The notes below the pieces were generated by a model. That model was given only the letters and a program-made list of their open reading frames with translations, was not told the DNA's origin and made no database searches. Shown piece by piece: positions 44,955 through 53,053 of a DNA stretch of 64,000 nucleotides. The position numbers were made by a program, and so were the translations under genes. The stretch's first letter is position 1. Each line of letters begins with the position of its first letter. Origin of the DNA: Bradyrhizobium sp. Rc3b (GTDB lineage Bacteria; Pseudomonadota; Alphaproteobacteria; Rhizobiales; Xanthobacteraceae); NCBI RefSeq assembly GCF_900114915.1, contig NZ_FOUS01000001.1, positions 1 through 64,000 of the forward strand. The letters are read 5' to 3'.

Positions 44955-47432
44955 ATGAGCATGTCGGCAATCGAACGTGTCATTCCACTGGTCGGCCATC
45001 TGCCGCCCTCGATCCGCGAGGGTCTGGCGCGGCGCGTGCGCGAGCTCACCGGCTTCGGCCTGATCGCGTTGTCGGGCGTTGCCTCGGCAGCGCTGATGAC
45101 CTGGTCGGTTCAGGACCCCAGCCTGAGCCACGCGACCTCGAGGCCGATCCGCAACATTCTCGGTTATGCCGGCGCGATCGGCGCCGACCTTGCGATGCAG
45201 ATCCTCGGGCTCGGCGCCATCATGCTGGTCCTGACCGTCGCGGTCTGGGGCTGGCGTATGATGACCCACCGCCCGTTCGACCGCGAGGCGCTGCGGCTCG
45301 GCTCCTGGATTCTCTGCACGGTGATCGCGGCAGGCTTCGTCAGCTGCTGGCCGCATGGCGGCGCATGGCCGCTGCCGACCGGCCTCGGCGGCGTGGTCGG
45401 CGATGCGCTCGTACGCGCGCCTGCAGTGATTTTCGGGCCGGCCGGCACGATCTATCGGATCGTGCTGGGCACGATCCTGTTCGCTGCGATGGCCGCGACA
45501 TTCCTGATCGCATGCGGTCTTAGCGCCCGCGAGCACGACGACGAGCTCTCGGAGATCGAGGACGACGACAAGCCGCTCGACGAGGACGAGGAGAACGATC
45601 GCGGCTCGGTGTCGCTGGGCTGGCTGTTCCATGCGCTGATGAGCACGAAGGCGCGGCTGATCTGGCTGTGTGGTGCCGCTTACCGCTCGCTGGTCTCGAG
45701 CGGCCCGAAGACCAAGGCCGTCGCGTTCAGCCGCCAGGAGCCGAATCTGGGCGGCGGCCGCGCCGCACCCTCGATCTCGCCGCAGGACGAGGACGAGGAC
45801 TACGAGGATCAGCACGAGGAAGAGGAAGAAGACGAGGAGGAAGAGGAGGAGCCTGCCGCGCGCGCCCCGCGCAAGAAGGCTGCCCCGAAAGCCGCCGCGA
45901 AGAAATCCTCCGACAAGTTCGAGCTTCCGTCCGTCTCCGTGCTGGCCGCGCCCAAGGCCGGCGATCGCCAGCCGCTCAGCAAGGCCGAGCTGGAAGCCAA
46001 TTCGCGTTCGCTTGAAGGCGTGCTCCAGGACTTTGGCGTGCGCGGCGAGATCGTCAAAGCCAATCCGGGCCCCGTGGTCACGCTGTACGAGCTTGAGCCG
46101 GCGCCCGGCATCAAATCGTCGCGCGTGATCGGGCTCGCCGACGACATCGCCCGCTCGATGAGCGCGCTGTCGGCGCGCGTCGCGGTCGTGCCCGGCCGTA
46201 ACGCCATCGGCATCGAGCTGCCGAACGCGCATCGCGAAAAGGTCTATCTGCGCGAGCTGCTGATCGCCAAGGAAGCCACCGAGACGGTGGCGAAGCTGCC
46301 GCTCTGCCTCGGCAAGACCATCGGCGGCGATCCTGTGATCATCGACCTCGCGCGCACGCCGCACATGCTGATCGCCGGCACCACCGGCTCCGGCAAATCG
46401 GTCGCCATCAACACCATGATCCTCAGCCTGGTCTACCGGCTGCGTCCGGACCAGTGCCGCCTGATCATGGTCGATCCGAAGATGCTCGAACTCTCCGTCT
46501 ATGACGGCATTCCCCATCTGCTCACGCCCGTCGTGACCGACCCGAAGAAGGCGGTGGTCGCGCTGAAATGGGCCGTGCGCGAGATGGAGGAGCGCTACAA
46601 GAACATGGCCAAGCTCGGTGTGCGCAACATCGACGGCTACAACACGCGCCTGCTCGAATTGAAGGCCAAGGGCGAAGAGCCGACGCGCACCGTGCACACC
46701 GGTTTCGACAAGGAAACCGGCAAGGCGATCTACGAGGAAGAGAAGCTCTCGCTCGATCCGCTGCCCTACATCGTCATCATCGTCGACGAAATGGCCGACC
46801 TGATGATGGTCGCCGGCAAGGACATCGAAGGCGCGGTGCAGCGCCTCGCGCAGATGGCGCGCGCCGCCGGCCTGCACGTGATCCTGGCGACGCAGCGTCC
46901 GTCGGTCGACGTCATCACCGGCACCATCAAGGCGAACTTCCCGACCCGCATCGCCTTCCAGGTCACGTCCAAGATCGATAGCCGCACCATTCTGGGCGAG
47001 ATGGGCGCCGAGCAGCTGCTCGGCCAGGGCGACATGCTCTACATGGCGGGCGGCGGCCGCATCAGCCGCGTGCACGGACCTTTCGCCTCCGACGACGAAG
47101 TCGAGAAGGTGGTGCGTCACCTCAAGACGCAGGGCCAGCCGGAATATCTCGAAGCCGTCACGGCCGAAGAGCCCACCGAGGACGAGGACGGTGCGGTGTT
47201 CGACGCCACCGGCATGGGCGGCGATGGCGGCGGCGACCTCTTCCAGCAGGCCGTTGCGATCGTCAAACGCGACCGCAAGGCCTCGACCAGCTACATCCAG
47301 CGTCGCCTGCAGATCGGCTATAACCGCGCCGCATCCTTGATGGAGCGCATGGAACTGGAAGGCATCGTCGGACCCGCCAACCACGCCGGCAAGCGCGAGA
47401 TTCTGGTCGAGGAAGAAGACAGCCATATGTGA
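44955..47432 (+). CDS. ftsK: DNA translocase FtsK
   Basis: An 825-residue division protein. The N-terminal part has four transmembrane segments (from [18 protein letters not shown] on), followed by a very acidic linker (residues about 195-215 and 275-300, runs of Glu/Asp) and a basic [15 protein letters not shown] patch. The motor carries Walker [13 protein letters not shown] (about 474) and Walker [15 protein letters not shown] (about 605), and the C-terminal winged-helix gamma domain has [20 protein letters not shown] (about 777-796) that reads KOPS-type sequences. It pumps chromosome ends through the septum and activates XerCD at dif. The linker is short relative to E. coli. Confidence 0.96.
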   Translation: MSMSAIERVIPLVGHLPPSIREGLARRVRELTGFGLIALSGVASAALMTWSVQDPSLSHATSRPIRNILGYAGAIGADLAMQILGLGAIMLVLTVAVWGWRMMTHRPFDREALRLGSWILCTVIAAGFVSCWPHGGAWPLPTGLGGVVGDALVRAPAVIFGPAGTIYRIVLGTILFAAMAATFLIACGLSAREHDDELSEIEDDDKPLDEDEENDRGSVSLGWLFHALMSTKARLIWLCGAAYRSLVSSGPKTKAVAFSRQEPNLGGGRAAPSISPQDEDEDYEDQHEEEEEDEEEEEEPAARAPRKKAAPKAAAKKSSDKFELPSVSVLAAPKAGDRQPLSKAELEANSRSLEGVLQDFGVRGEIVKANPGPVVTLYELEPAPGIKSSRVIGLADDIARSMSALSARVAVVPGRNAIGIELPNAHREKVYLRELLIAKEATETVAKLPLCLGKTIGGDPVIIDLARTPHMLIAGTTGSGKSVAINTMILSLVYRLRPDQCRLIMVDPKMLELSVYDGIPHLLTPVVTDPKKAVVALKWAVREMEERYKNMAKLGVRNIDGYNTRLLELKAKGEEPTRTVHTGFDKETGKAIYEEEKLSLDPLPYIVIIVDEMADLMMVAGKDIEGAVQRLAQMARAAGLHVILATQRPSVDVITGTIKANFPTRIAFQVTSKIDSRTILGEMGAEQLLGQGDMLYMAGGGRISRVHGPFASDDEVEKVVRHLKTQGQPEYLEAVTAEEPTEDEDGAVFDATGMGGDGGGDLFQQAVAIVKRDRKASTSYIQRRLQIGYNRAASLMERMELEGIVGPANHAGKREILVEEEDSHM

Positions 47433-47526
47433 GGCAGCCGCCTCCAGACATCATTTCACGCGAAATCGTTATCTGCTTTTGCCCGAAATCACGCTAAAAG
47501 ACGCCCAGCCACGTTAGGACGACGCG

Positions 47527-48339
47527 TTGATCAGACATCCGGACATTCGATTCGCTGCCACCATCGCTGCGCGAAGCGCGCGCGTGGCCGGCGTGCTTTT
47601 CGTCACCGCTGCGATGGTGACGGCGTCCTCGTTCGCGCAGAACGTTCCGGTGCCGAAACCCGCGCCGAAGGGCCGCGACGGCGGAACGTCCGCCGGCGGG
47701 CCCGCTGTCACCGGTGCGACTCAGGCGCCGCCGAATCCGGTGATCCCGGATCCGCGCCGCAACGTGCCTAGCAGCATCTTCCAGACCTTCGATGCCAACC
47801 AGAAGGCGCAGGCGGCCAAGGTCAGTGCCTATCTGTCGTCGCTGTCGACGCTGGTCGGGAATTTCGTCCAGGTCGGCCCCGACGGCAGCAAGACGCAAGG
47901 CGATTTCTACATCCAGAAACCGGGCAAGGTGCGCTTCGAATATGACGCGCCGAGCCCGATCGACATCGTCGCCGACGGATCCTCGCTGGTGGTGCGCGAC
48001 CGCAAGCTCGCGACCCAGGACGTCTATCCGCTGTCGCAGACGCCGCTGCGTTTCCTGCTGTCGGATCGCATCGACCTGATGAAGGACACCAATGTCGTTG
48101 GCGTCTCGGCCGACGACGTCTTCGTCAGCGTCACCATCGAGGAGAAGCAGGCGCTGGTCGGCACCAGCCGCCTCCTCTTGATGTTCGGCGCCAAGGACGG
48201 TCAGTTGAAGCAATGGACCGTCACCGATCCGCAGGGCTACGACACCACGATCGCGGTCTACAATCTGGACTCGAGCAAGAAGCTCGATCCCGGCATGTTC
48301 AAGATCGATTTCACCAATTACGGCCCGGCACCGGGATAG
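47527..48339 (+). CDS. lolA: Outer-membrane lipoprotein carrier LolA-like protein
   Basis: A 270-residue periplasmic protein. A signal peptide (AGVLFVTAAMVTASSFAQ) is followed by a proline/glycine-rich spacer of about 40 residues, then the LolA fold: LVGNFVQVGPDGSKTQGDFY, KPGKVRFEYDAPSPIDIV and a final DPGMFKIDFTNYG. It would ferry lipoproteins from LolCDE to the outer membrane. Its position after ftsK is the usual one. The TTG start at 47527 is assigned because no ATG lies before the signal peptide. Confidence 0.88.
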   Translation: MIRHPDIRFAATIAARSARVAGVLFVTAAMVTASSFAQNVPVPKPAPKGRDGGTSAGGPAVTGATQAPPNPVIPDPRRNVPSSIFQTFDANQKAQAAKVSAYLSSLSTLVGNFVQVGPDGSKTQGDFYIQKPGKVRFEYDAPSPIDIVADGSSLVVRDRKLATQDVYPLSQTPLRFLLSDRIDLMKDTNVVGVSADDVFVSVTIEEKQALVGTSRLLLMFGAKDGQLKQWTVTDPQGYDTTIAVYNLDSSKKLDPGMFKIDFTNYGPAPG

Positions 48340-48340
48340 G

Positions 48341-48437
48341 TCTCGTAGGGTGGGTAAAGGCGCACTTGCGCCGTGCCCACGATCTCTCGCCTCATGGCAG
48401 GCACGTGGGCACGCTTCGCTTTGCCCACCCTACGAGA
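48341..48437. repeat. Intergenic inverted repeat (TCTCGTAGGGTGGG family)
   Basis: Left end TCTCGTAGGGTGGGTAAAGG and right end CTTTGCCCACCCTACGAGA are inverted copies, and inner GTGCCCAC/GTGGGCAC motifs add a second pair of arms. It fills the lolA-xthA gap. A second member lies inside the parAB operon at 61404. Confidence 0.88.
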
Positions 48438-48492
48438 GCGCGCTGTGGACAAGCATTTTCCCCGCGTTAATCCATGCTAAGACGCATCCCCC

Positions 48493-49308
48493 ATGCGTTT
48501 TTCCCTGACAACCTGGAACATCAATTCGGTGCGGCTGCGCATCGATCTGGTCGCGAAATTCCTCAAGAGCGCGCGGCCGGACGTGCTGTGCCTGCAGGAG
48601 ACCAAGTGCATCGACGATGCCTTTCCGCTGAAGCGCTTCAAGCGGCTCGGCTATGAGCACGTCGCGCTGAACGGGCAGAAGGGCTATCACGGCGTCGCCA
48701 TCGTCTCGAAGATTCCGTTCGAATCGACGGACATCCGCACCTTCTGCGACAAGGTGGATTCGCGTCACATCTCCGTATCGTTCGGCGAGAAGGCCAACGT
48801 CGCAAAGCCGCTGGTCGTGCATAATTTCTACGTGCCCGCCGGCGGCGACATTCCCGATCCCGCACTGAACGAGAAGTTCGACCACAAGCTTCGCTTCCTC
48901 GACGAGATGAAGGCGTGCGAGCCGTTGCATCCGCGCGGAGAGGATCGCCACATCCTGGTCGGCGATCTCAACGTCGCCCCGCACGAGAACGATGTGTGGT
49001 CGCACAAGCAGCTTCTGAAGGTGGTCTCGCACACGCCGATCGAAACCGAAAAGCTGCAGGCCGCGCTGGCCGCCGGCGAATGGGTAGACGTCGCGCGCGA
49101 GCGGATTCCGATGTCGGAAAAAGTCTACACGTGGTGGAGCTACCGCTCCGCCGACTGGACCGTCGGCGATCGCGGCCGCAGGCTCGACCACATCTGGGTC
49201 TCGCGCGCGTTGAAGGATGCGGTCAGCGATTTCAGGATCCTGCGCGATGCGCGGAGCTGGGAGCGGCCGTCGGACCATGTCCCGGTGACGGTGACGCTGG
49301 AGGTGTGA
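48493..49308 (+). CDS. xthA: Exodeoxyribonuclease III
   Basis: A 271-residue AP endonuclease/3' exonuclease of base-excision repair. The EEP-fold motifs are complete: TTWNINSVRLR, LQETKC with the metal-binding glutamate, GDLNVAPHENDVW, LDHIWVS and the final SDHVPVTVTLEV histidine. It is a cytoplasmic monomer. It follows lolA with the repeat between. Confidence 0.96.
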   Translation: MRFSLTTWNINSVRLRIDLVAKFLKSARPDVLCLQETKCIDDAFPLKRFKRLGYEHVALNGQKGYHGVAIVSKIPFESTDIRTFCDKVDSRHISVSFGEKANVAKPLVVHNFYVPAGGDIPDPALNEKFDHKLRFLDEMKACEPLHPRGEDRHILVGDLNVAPHENDVWSHKQLLKVVSHTPIETEKLQAALAAGEWVDVARERIPMSEKVYTWWSYRSADWTVGDRGRRLDHIWVSRALKDAVSDFRILRDARSWERPSDHVPVTVTLEV

Positions 49309-49314
49309 CCTCCC

Positions 49315-49331
49315 GTAGCCCGGATGGAGCG
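49315..49331. repeat. Fragment of the GTAGCCCGGAT repeat family
   Basis: GTAGCCCGGATGGAGCG matches the left arm of the repeat at 13448-13536, without the rest. It lies between the converging xthA and cyclic-nucleotide-binding genes. Confidence 0.65.
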
Positions 49332-49339
49332 ACAACCTC

Positions 49340-49783
49340 TCACGACGTCAGCTTCGCACCCGCCATCAGGATATCGCTGGCAATCTGGCTGGAGCGGACC
49401 GCGAATTCATCGCGCAGCCGAACCGCTGCGGCGGGGTCGCTTTCGAGCACGCGCTGAAACAGGCTGCGTGCGACGCGAATGACGGAGGAATGCTCCAACG
49501 CGATCGCGCTCGATGGCCGCTTCATCGGCACCACCAGCGCAAGCTCGCCGATCAGCGCGCCGGGACCTGCGATCATCTCGGCGCCGGCGCCGTCATCGAC
49601 CCGAAAGGCGCCGCGCTGGACTACGAAGCCGGCATCGGCGTCGTCGCCGAGATTGAACAGGGTATCGCCGCGGACGAAGTTACGCTGCTCGGAGCCGATC
49701 GCCAGCATGCGCAACGAGGCGTCTCCCAACAGGCGCAATGTCGGGACACGCTCGAGAAGCGCTACGTCGTCGTCGATTGACAT
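49340..49783 (-). CDS. Cyclic nucleotide-binding domain protein without an output domain
   Basis: A 147-residue protein made of a single CRP-type cNMP-binding domain: RGDTLFNLGDDADAGFVVQ, then the phosphate-binding cassette GALIGELALVVPMKRPSSAIA and a C-helix (RVLESDPAAAVRLRDEF). No helix-turn-helix follows. The IGELAL...RPSSA stretch resembles the cAMP-binding consensus (GELAL...R-A). It sits downstream of the CenR-like response regulator gene on the same strand, as does the cAMP kinase regulatory-subunit-like gene of Brucella beside its orthologue. It may act through a protein partner. Confidence 0.85.
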   Translation of the reverse strand: MSIDDDVALLERVPTLRLLGDASLRMLAIGSEQRNFVRGDTLFNLGDDADAGFVVQRGAFRVDDGAGAEMIAGPGALIGELALVVPMKRPSSAIALEHSSVIRVARSLFQRVLESDPAAAVRLRDEFAVRSSQIASDILMAGAKLTS

Positions 49784-49841
49784 TCAGATCCGAGGCTCAA
49801 AGGCATGCGATCTAAAACGATTCGCACGCCCTTCGAGCGTA

Positions 49842-50528
49842 TCACGGCACCAGCTTGTAGCCACCGGCTTCCGTGACCAGGATTTCCGGGTTGGCGGCAT
49901 CCTTCTCGATCTTCTGGCGGAGGCGGTAGATGTGGGTTTCCAGCGTGTGGGTGGTGACGCCGGAATTATAACCCCAGACCTCCTGGAGCAGGGTCTCGCG
50001 CGAGACCGGCATTTGGCCGGCGCGGTAGAGGAAGCGGAGGATCGCGGTCTCCTTCTCCGTCAGCCGCACCTTGCGCGCATTGGCGGCGGTGAGCATCTTG
50101 GAGCCGGGCCGGAAGGAGTAGGGGCCGACCGAGAACACCGCGTCCTCGCTGGCTTCGTGCTGGCGCAGCTGGGCGCGGATGCGGGCCAGCAGAACGGCGA
50201 AACGAAAGGGCTTTGCCACATAGTCGTTGGCGCCGGATTCAAGCCCCAAAATCGTATCGGAATCGGTGTCGTGCCCGGTCAGCATGATGATCGGAGCCTT
50301 GAAGCCGCCCTTGCGCAAGGAGCGGACCACCTCGCGGCCGTCGGTGTCGGGCAGGCCGACGTCCATCAGGACGAGATCGGGAGCATTGGCCTTGGCCGCG
50401 CTCGCGCCTTTGGCGCCGGTATCGACCGCGGAAGCTTCGAATTCTTCGTGTAGCGATAATTGCTCCACCAACGTGTCGCGCAGATCGGTATCGTCATCCA
50501 CGATCAGGATCTTGCGGGCATTGGCCAT
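49842..50528 (-). CDS. cenR: OmpR-family response regulator, CenR-like
   Basis: A 228-residue regulator. The receiver domain has the acidic pocket DDD (about residues 10-12), the phosphorylated aspartate in LVLMDVGLPD (residue 55 region), and the switch lysine in YVAKPF. The C-terminal winged helix is OmpR/PhoB-like (VRLTEKETAILRFLYRAG, SRETLLQEVWGYNSGVTTHT). Sequence and neighbourhood fit CenR (Caulobacter) / OtpR (Brucella), regulators of envelope integrity and growth, but that identity is inferred. No histidine kinase gene lies nearby. Confidence 0.82.
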   Translation of the reverse strand: MANARKILIVDDDTDLRDTLVEQLSLHEEFEASAVDTGAKGASAAKANAPDLVLMDVGLPDTDGREVVRSLRKGGFKAPIIMLTGHDTDSDTILGLESGANDYVAKPFRFAVLLARIRAQLRQHEASEDAVFSVGPYSFRPGSKMLTAANARKVRLTEKETAILRFLYRAGQMPVSRETLLQEVWGYNSGVTTHTLETHIYRLRQKIEKDAANPEILVTEAGGYKLVP

Positions 50529-50707
50529 AGGGGGTCATCCTTTTGGGGTCCGGCTCGGCGCGCATCCATGCTGCACCCAGCCGTGAGGGGAAGTTTAGGG
50601 GTCGCTGTTATTATTGTTGTTCGTGTTGAAGTAGTGGGCTGTTACCGATTCACAAGCCGGAAGCACTCTAACTCAGAATAGCAGGCCGGTTTGATGAATG
50701 TCCTGTA

Positions 50708-51301
50708 ATGAATTCGACATTGCACGTTCACATGAAAAATAAAGCAGCTTCAGTTAGTTACACCAAGAATCGAAGCGCCGGACCGCTCTCTGTGATCCGC
50801 GTTAAGCCTGCGGCCGGGAATCCGCGCCGAGGCTGGCTGACGGCGGGATCGCTGACCATACCGGTTGCGCTGGGGCGGGGCGGCATCCTGGCCAACAAGC
50901 GCGAGGGCGACGGCGGCACCCCCAGGGGCAGCTTCCGTCCGAGGCGCTTGTGGTGGCGGGGTGACCGGCACAGCCGTCCGCAGAGCTTCCTGCCCGCCCG
51001 GATCATCACCGCAGAAGACGCCTGGTGCGAGGACCCCAGGGATCGCCATTACAACCAGGGAATCCGGCTCGACGAGGGGCAGGGCGGTGACCGGCTCAAG
51101 CGGGCCGACCATCTCTATGACTTCATCATCGAAATCGACCACAACACGCGACCGCGGGTCGCCGGCCGCGGCAGCGCGGTATTCTTGCACCTGGCCCGCG
51201 ACAATTTCGGCCCGACCGCGGGCTGCGTCTCCATGACGAAATCTGCGATGCTGCAATTGCTGCGGCGATTGGGGCCACGAACAAGAATCATCATCGGGTG
51301 A
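50708..51301 (+). CDS. YkuD-fold L,D-transpeptidase family protein
   Basis: A protein of up to 197 residues with the catalytic stretch AVFLHLARDNFGPTAGCVSM, where the conserved histidine precedes the cysteine as in L,D-transpeptidase/YafK-like domains. GGILANKREGDGGTPRGSFR is the substrate-loop block of this group. No convincing signal peptide is visible, unlike the enzyme at 901. The start is uncertain (ATG at 50708 or 50732; neither has a strong ribosome site). It diverges from the CenR-like gene and is followed after six bases by the hydratase gene. Confidence 0.8.
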   Translation: MNSTLHVHMKNKAASVSYTKNRSAGPLSVIRVKPAAGNPRRGWLTAGSLTIPVALGRGGILANKREGDGGTPRGSFRPRRLWWRGDRHSRPQSFLPARIITAEDAWCEDPRDRHYNQGIRLDEGQGGDRLKRADHLYDFIIEIDHNTRPRVAGRGSAVFLHLARDNFGPTAGCVSMTKSAMLQLLRRLGPRTRIIIG

Positions 51302-51307
51302 GGATGC

Positions 51308-52093
51308 ATGCTCGACAGGGATCAGATCGCGGCCGCCTCGCGCACCCTCGTTCAACATTGGCGCGACGGCACCAAGCTTGAGGTGCTGGAGTCGCAGCTG
51401 CGGCCGCAGAGCCGCACGGAGGGCTATGCTATCCAGGCCGGGCTCGAAACACTGTCGCACGGGACATTGTTCGGCTGGAAGATCGCGGCCACGAGCGTAT
51501 CAGGACAGAAGCACATCAACGTCACCGGACCGCTGGCCGGCCGCATCATGAGCGACACCGTGATCGCCGATGGCGGCACTGCGTCGATCAAGGGCAACGA
51601 GATGCGCGTCGGCGAACCTGAATTCGCCTTCCGCATGGGACGCGATCTGCCGCCGCGTGCAACGCCCTACAGCGTCGATGAGGTGCTCGCCGCCGTCGAC
51701 ACCTTCCATCCTGCGATCGAAATTCCCGATTCGCGGTTTGCCGATTTCGCTGGAGCGGGCGAGGCGCAGCTGATCGCCGACAATGCCTGCGCGCATCTGT
51801 TCGTGCTGGGCGCGGCGACGACTGCGAACTGGCGTGGGATGGATCTGGTCGAGGAACGGCCACAGATCACGCTGCGCGGCGAGCGCTATGTCGGCCACGG
51901 CAAGAACGTGCTCGGCGATCCCCGCGTAGCGCTCGCCTGGCTCGCCAATGAGCTGGGCGGACTTGGATTGACCTTGCGGGCAGGGGAGGTGGTGACCACA
52001 GGCACGTGCCATCCGCCGCTGCCGATCCAGGCCAGCGATCATCTCGCGGCGGACTTTGGCGTGCTCGGGAAGGTATCGGTGGGGTTTGTGTAG
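51308..52093 (+). CDS. 2-keto-4-pentenoate hydratase family protein
   Basis: A 261-residue protein of the fumarylacetoacetase/2-oxopent-4-enoate hydratase superfamily. GWKIAATSVSGQKHINVTGP near residues 57-76 and EPEFAFRMGRDLPPR with its metal-binding Glu-x-Glu are typical, as is EIPDSRF. It would hydrate 2-oxo-4-enoate intermediates of aromatic breakdown, though no other pathway gene lies near. It is co-directional with the YkuD gene, six bases apart. A long inverted repeat starts 18 bases after its stop. Confidence 0.86.
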   Translation: MLDRDQIAAASRTLVQHWRDGTKLEVLESQLRPQSRTEGYAIQAGLETLSHGTLFGWKIAATSVSGQKHINVTGPLAGRIMSDTVIADGGTASIKGNEMRVGEPEFAFRMGRDLPPRATPYSVDEVLAAVDTFHPAIEIPDSRFADFAGAGEAQLIADNACAHLFVLGAATTANWRGMDLVEERPQITLRGERYVGHGKNVLGDPRVALAWLANELGGLGLTLRAGEVVTTGTCHPPLPIQASDHLAADFGVLGKVSVGFV

Positions 52094-52110
52094 GCCCGAC
52101 CCACTCCGCC

Positions 52111-52250
52111 GTCGTCCCTGCGAACGCAGGGACCCATAACCCCAGGGAGAAGTTTGGCGAGGATTGGGAGTTACCTGAGTTTCGTCGGTACGAAGACCAC
52201 CTATCAATCGGAGATCACGCGGTATGGGTCCCTGCGTTCGCAGGGACGAC
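52111..52250. repeat. Intergenic inverted-repeat element (GTCGTCCCTGCGAACGCAGG)
   Basis: Left end GTCGTCCCTGCGAACGCAGG-GACCCATA and right end TATGGGTC-CCTGCGTTCGCAGGGACGAC are exact inverted copies of 28 bases, each also a hairpin, 140 bases end to end. It ends six bases from the yggS stop codon. Nearly the same element occurs at 60321-60454, with shared inner words GTTTGGCGA and ATCACGCGGTATGGGTCC. Confidence 0.92.
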
Positions 52251-52255
52251 AACAA

Positions 52256-52945
52256 CTATCTATGCCCGAAGATCGCACTCCCCACGCGCACATGGGTGGC
52301 ACCTAGCATGATGGCATTGGCGAAATCCGCGCTCATGCCCATCGAGAGATTGGTCAATCCATTACGCGCGGCGATCTTGGCGGTCAGCGCGAAATGCGCC
52401 GCCGGCGGCTCGTCGACCGGCGGGATGCACATCAATCCAGAGATCGTCAGCCCATAGGTGTCGCGGCAGCTGGCGAGGAAGGCGTCGGCCTCGCCGGGCG
52501 CGATGCCGGCCTTCTGCGGCTCCTCGCCGGTGTTGATCTGGACGAAGAGTTGCGGGTGCTTGTTCTGGGATTCGATTTCCTTGGCTAACGCCTGGCAAAT
52601 GCTCGGACGGTCGACCGAATGGATCGCATCGAACAGCGCGACCGCCTCTTTCGCCTTGTTGGATTGCAGCGGACCGATCAGATGCAGCGCGATGCCGGAG
52701 TAAACAGACGTTAACGCAGGCCACTTGCCTTTGGCCTCCTGTACCCGATTCTCGCCGAATACGCGCTGTCCGGCGTCGATAACCGGGGTAATTGCATCCG
52801 CGGCGAAAGTCTTGGACACCGCGATCAGGGTCACGGAGGCGCGATCGCGTCGCGCATCCTTGCAGGCACGGGCGATTTCGGCTTCGACCGCGGCAAGCGC
52901 GATTGGTGAATGGCCGGTTACCGGCGCGGCGTTGGCTTCTGTCAT
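52256..52945 (-). CDS. Pyridoxal phosphate homeostasis protein, YggS family
   Basis: A 229-residue alanine-racemase-like barrel that binds PLP. VTLIAVSKTFAADAI carries the PLP lysine (SK), FGENRVQEAKGKW, HLIGPLQSNKAKEAV and the final LSMGMSADFANAIMLGATHVRVGSAIFG are the standard blocks. It is thought to control free PLP and amino-acid balance. The stop codon abuts the repeat element. Confidence 0.95.
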   Translation of the reverse strand: MTEANAAPVTGHSPIALAAVEAEIARACKDARRDRASVTLIAVSKTFAADAITPVIDAGQRVFGENRVQEAKGKWPALTSVYSGIALHLIGPLQSNKAKEAVALFDAIHSVDRPSICQALAKEIESQNKHPQLFVQINTGEEPQKAGIAPGEADAFLASCRDTYGLTISGLMCIPPVDEPPAAHFALTAKIAARNGLTNLSMGMSADFANAIMLGATHVRVGSAIFGHR

Positions 52946-53053
52946 GACGTCGATTGGCTATGATCCTGACCGAGGTAAGTCCAATTTTACCGAGTTCAAG
53001 AAAGAGTTTTTGAACCCTTCGCTTTACCTTGGCCGACGGGGTGGGTAGCGAAG

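Noticed and set aside
44472..47426. Very long minus-strand open frame opposite ftsK, and similar long frames opposite the heparinase-like gene (9905-11815), cysNC (6098-7606) and amtB copy 2 (41329-42768)
   Set aside because: They encode Arg/His/Asp/Gly-rich sequence without any family motif and mirror GC-rich codons of clearly real genes; long antisense frames are expected at this base composition.
48466..48482. TTAATCCATGCTAAG upstream of xthA as a second CtrA site
   Set aside because: The second half is TAAG rather than TTAA, so only one half-site matches.
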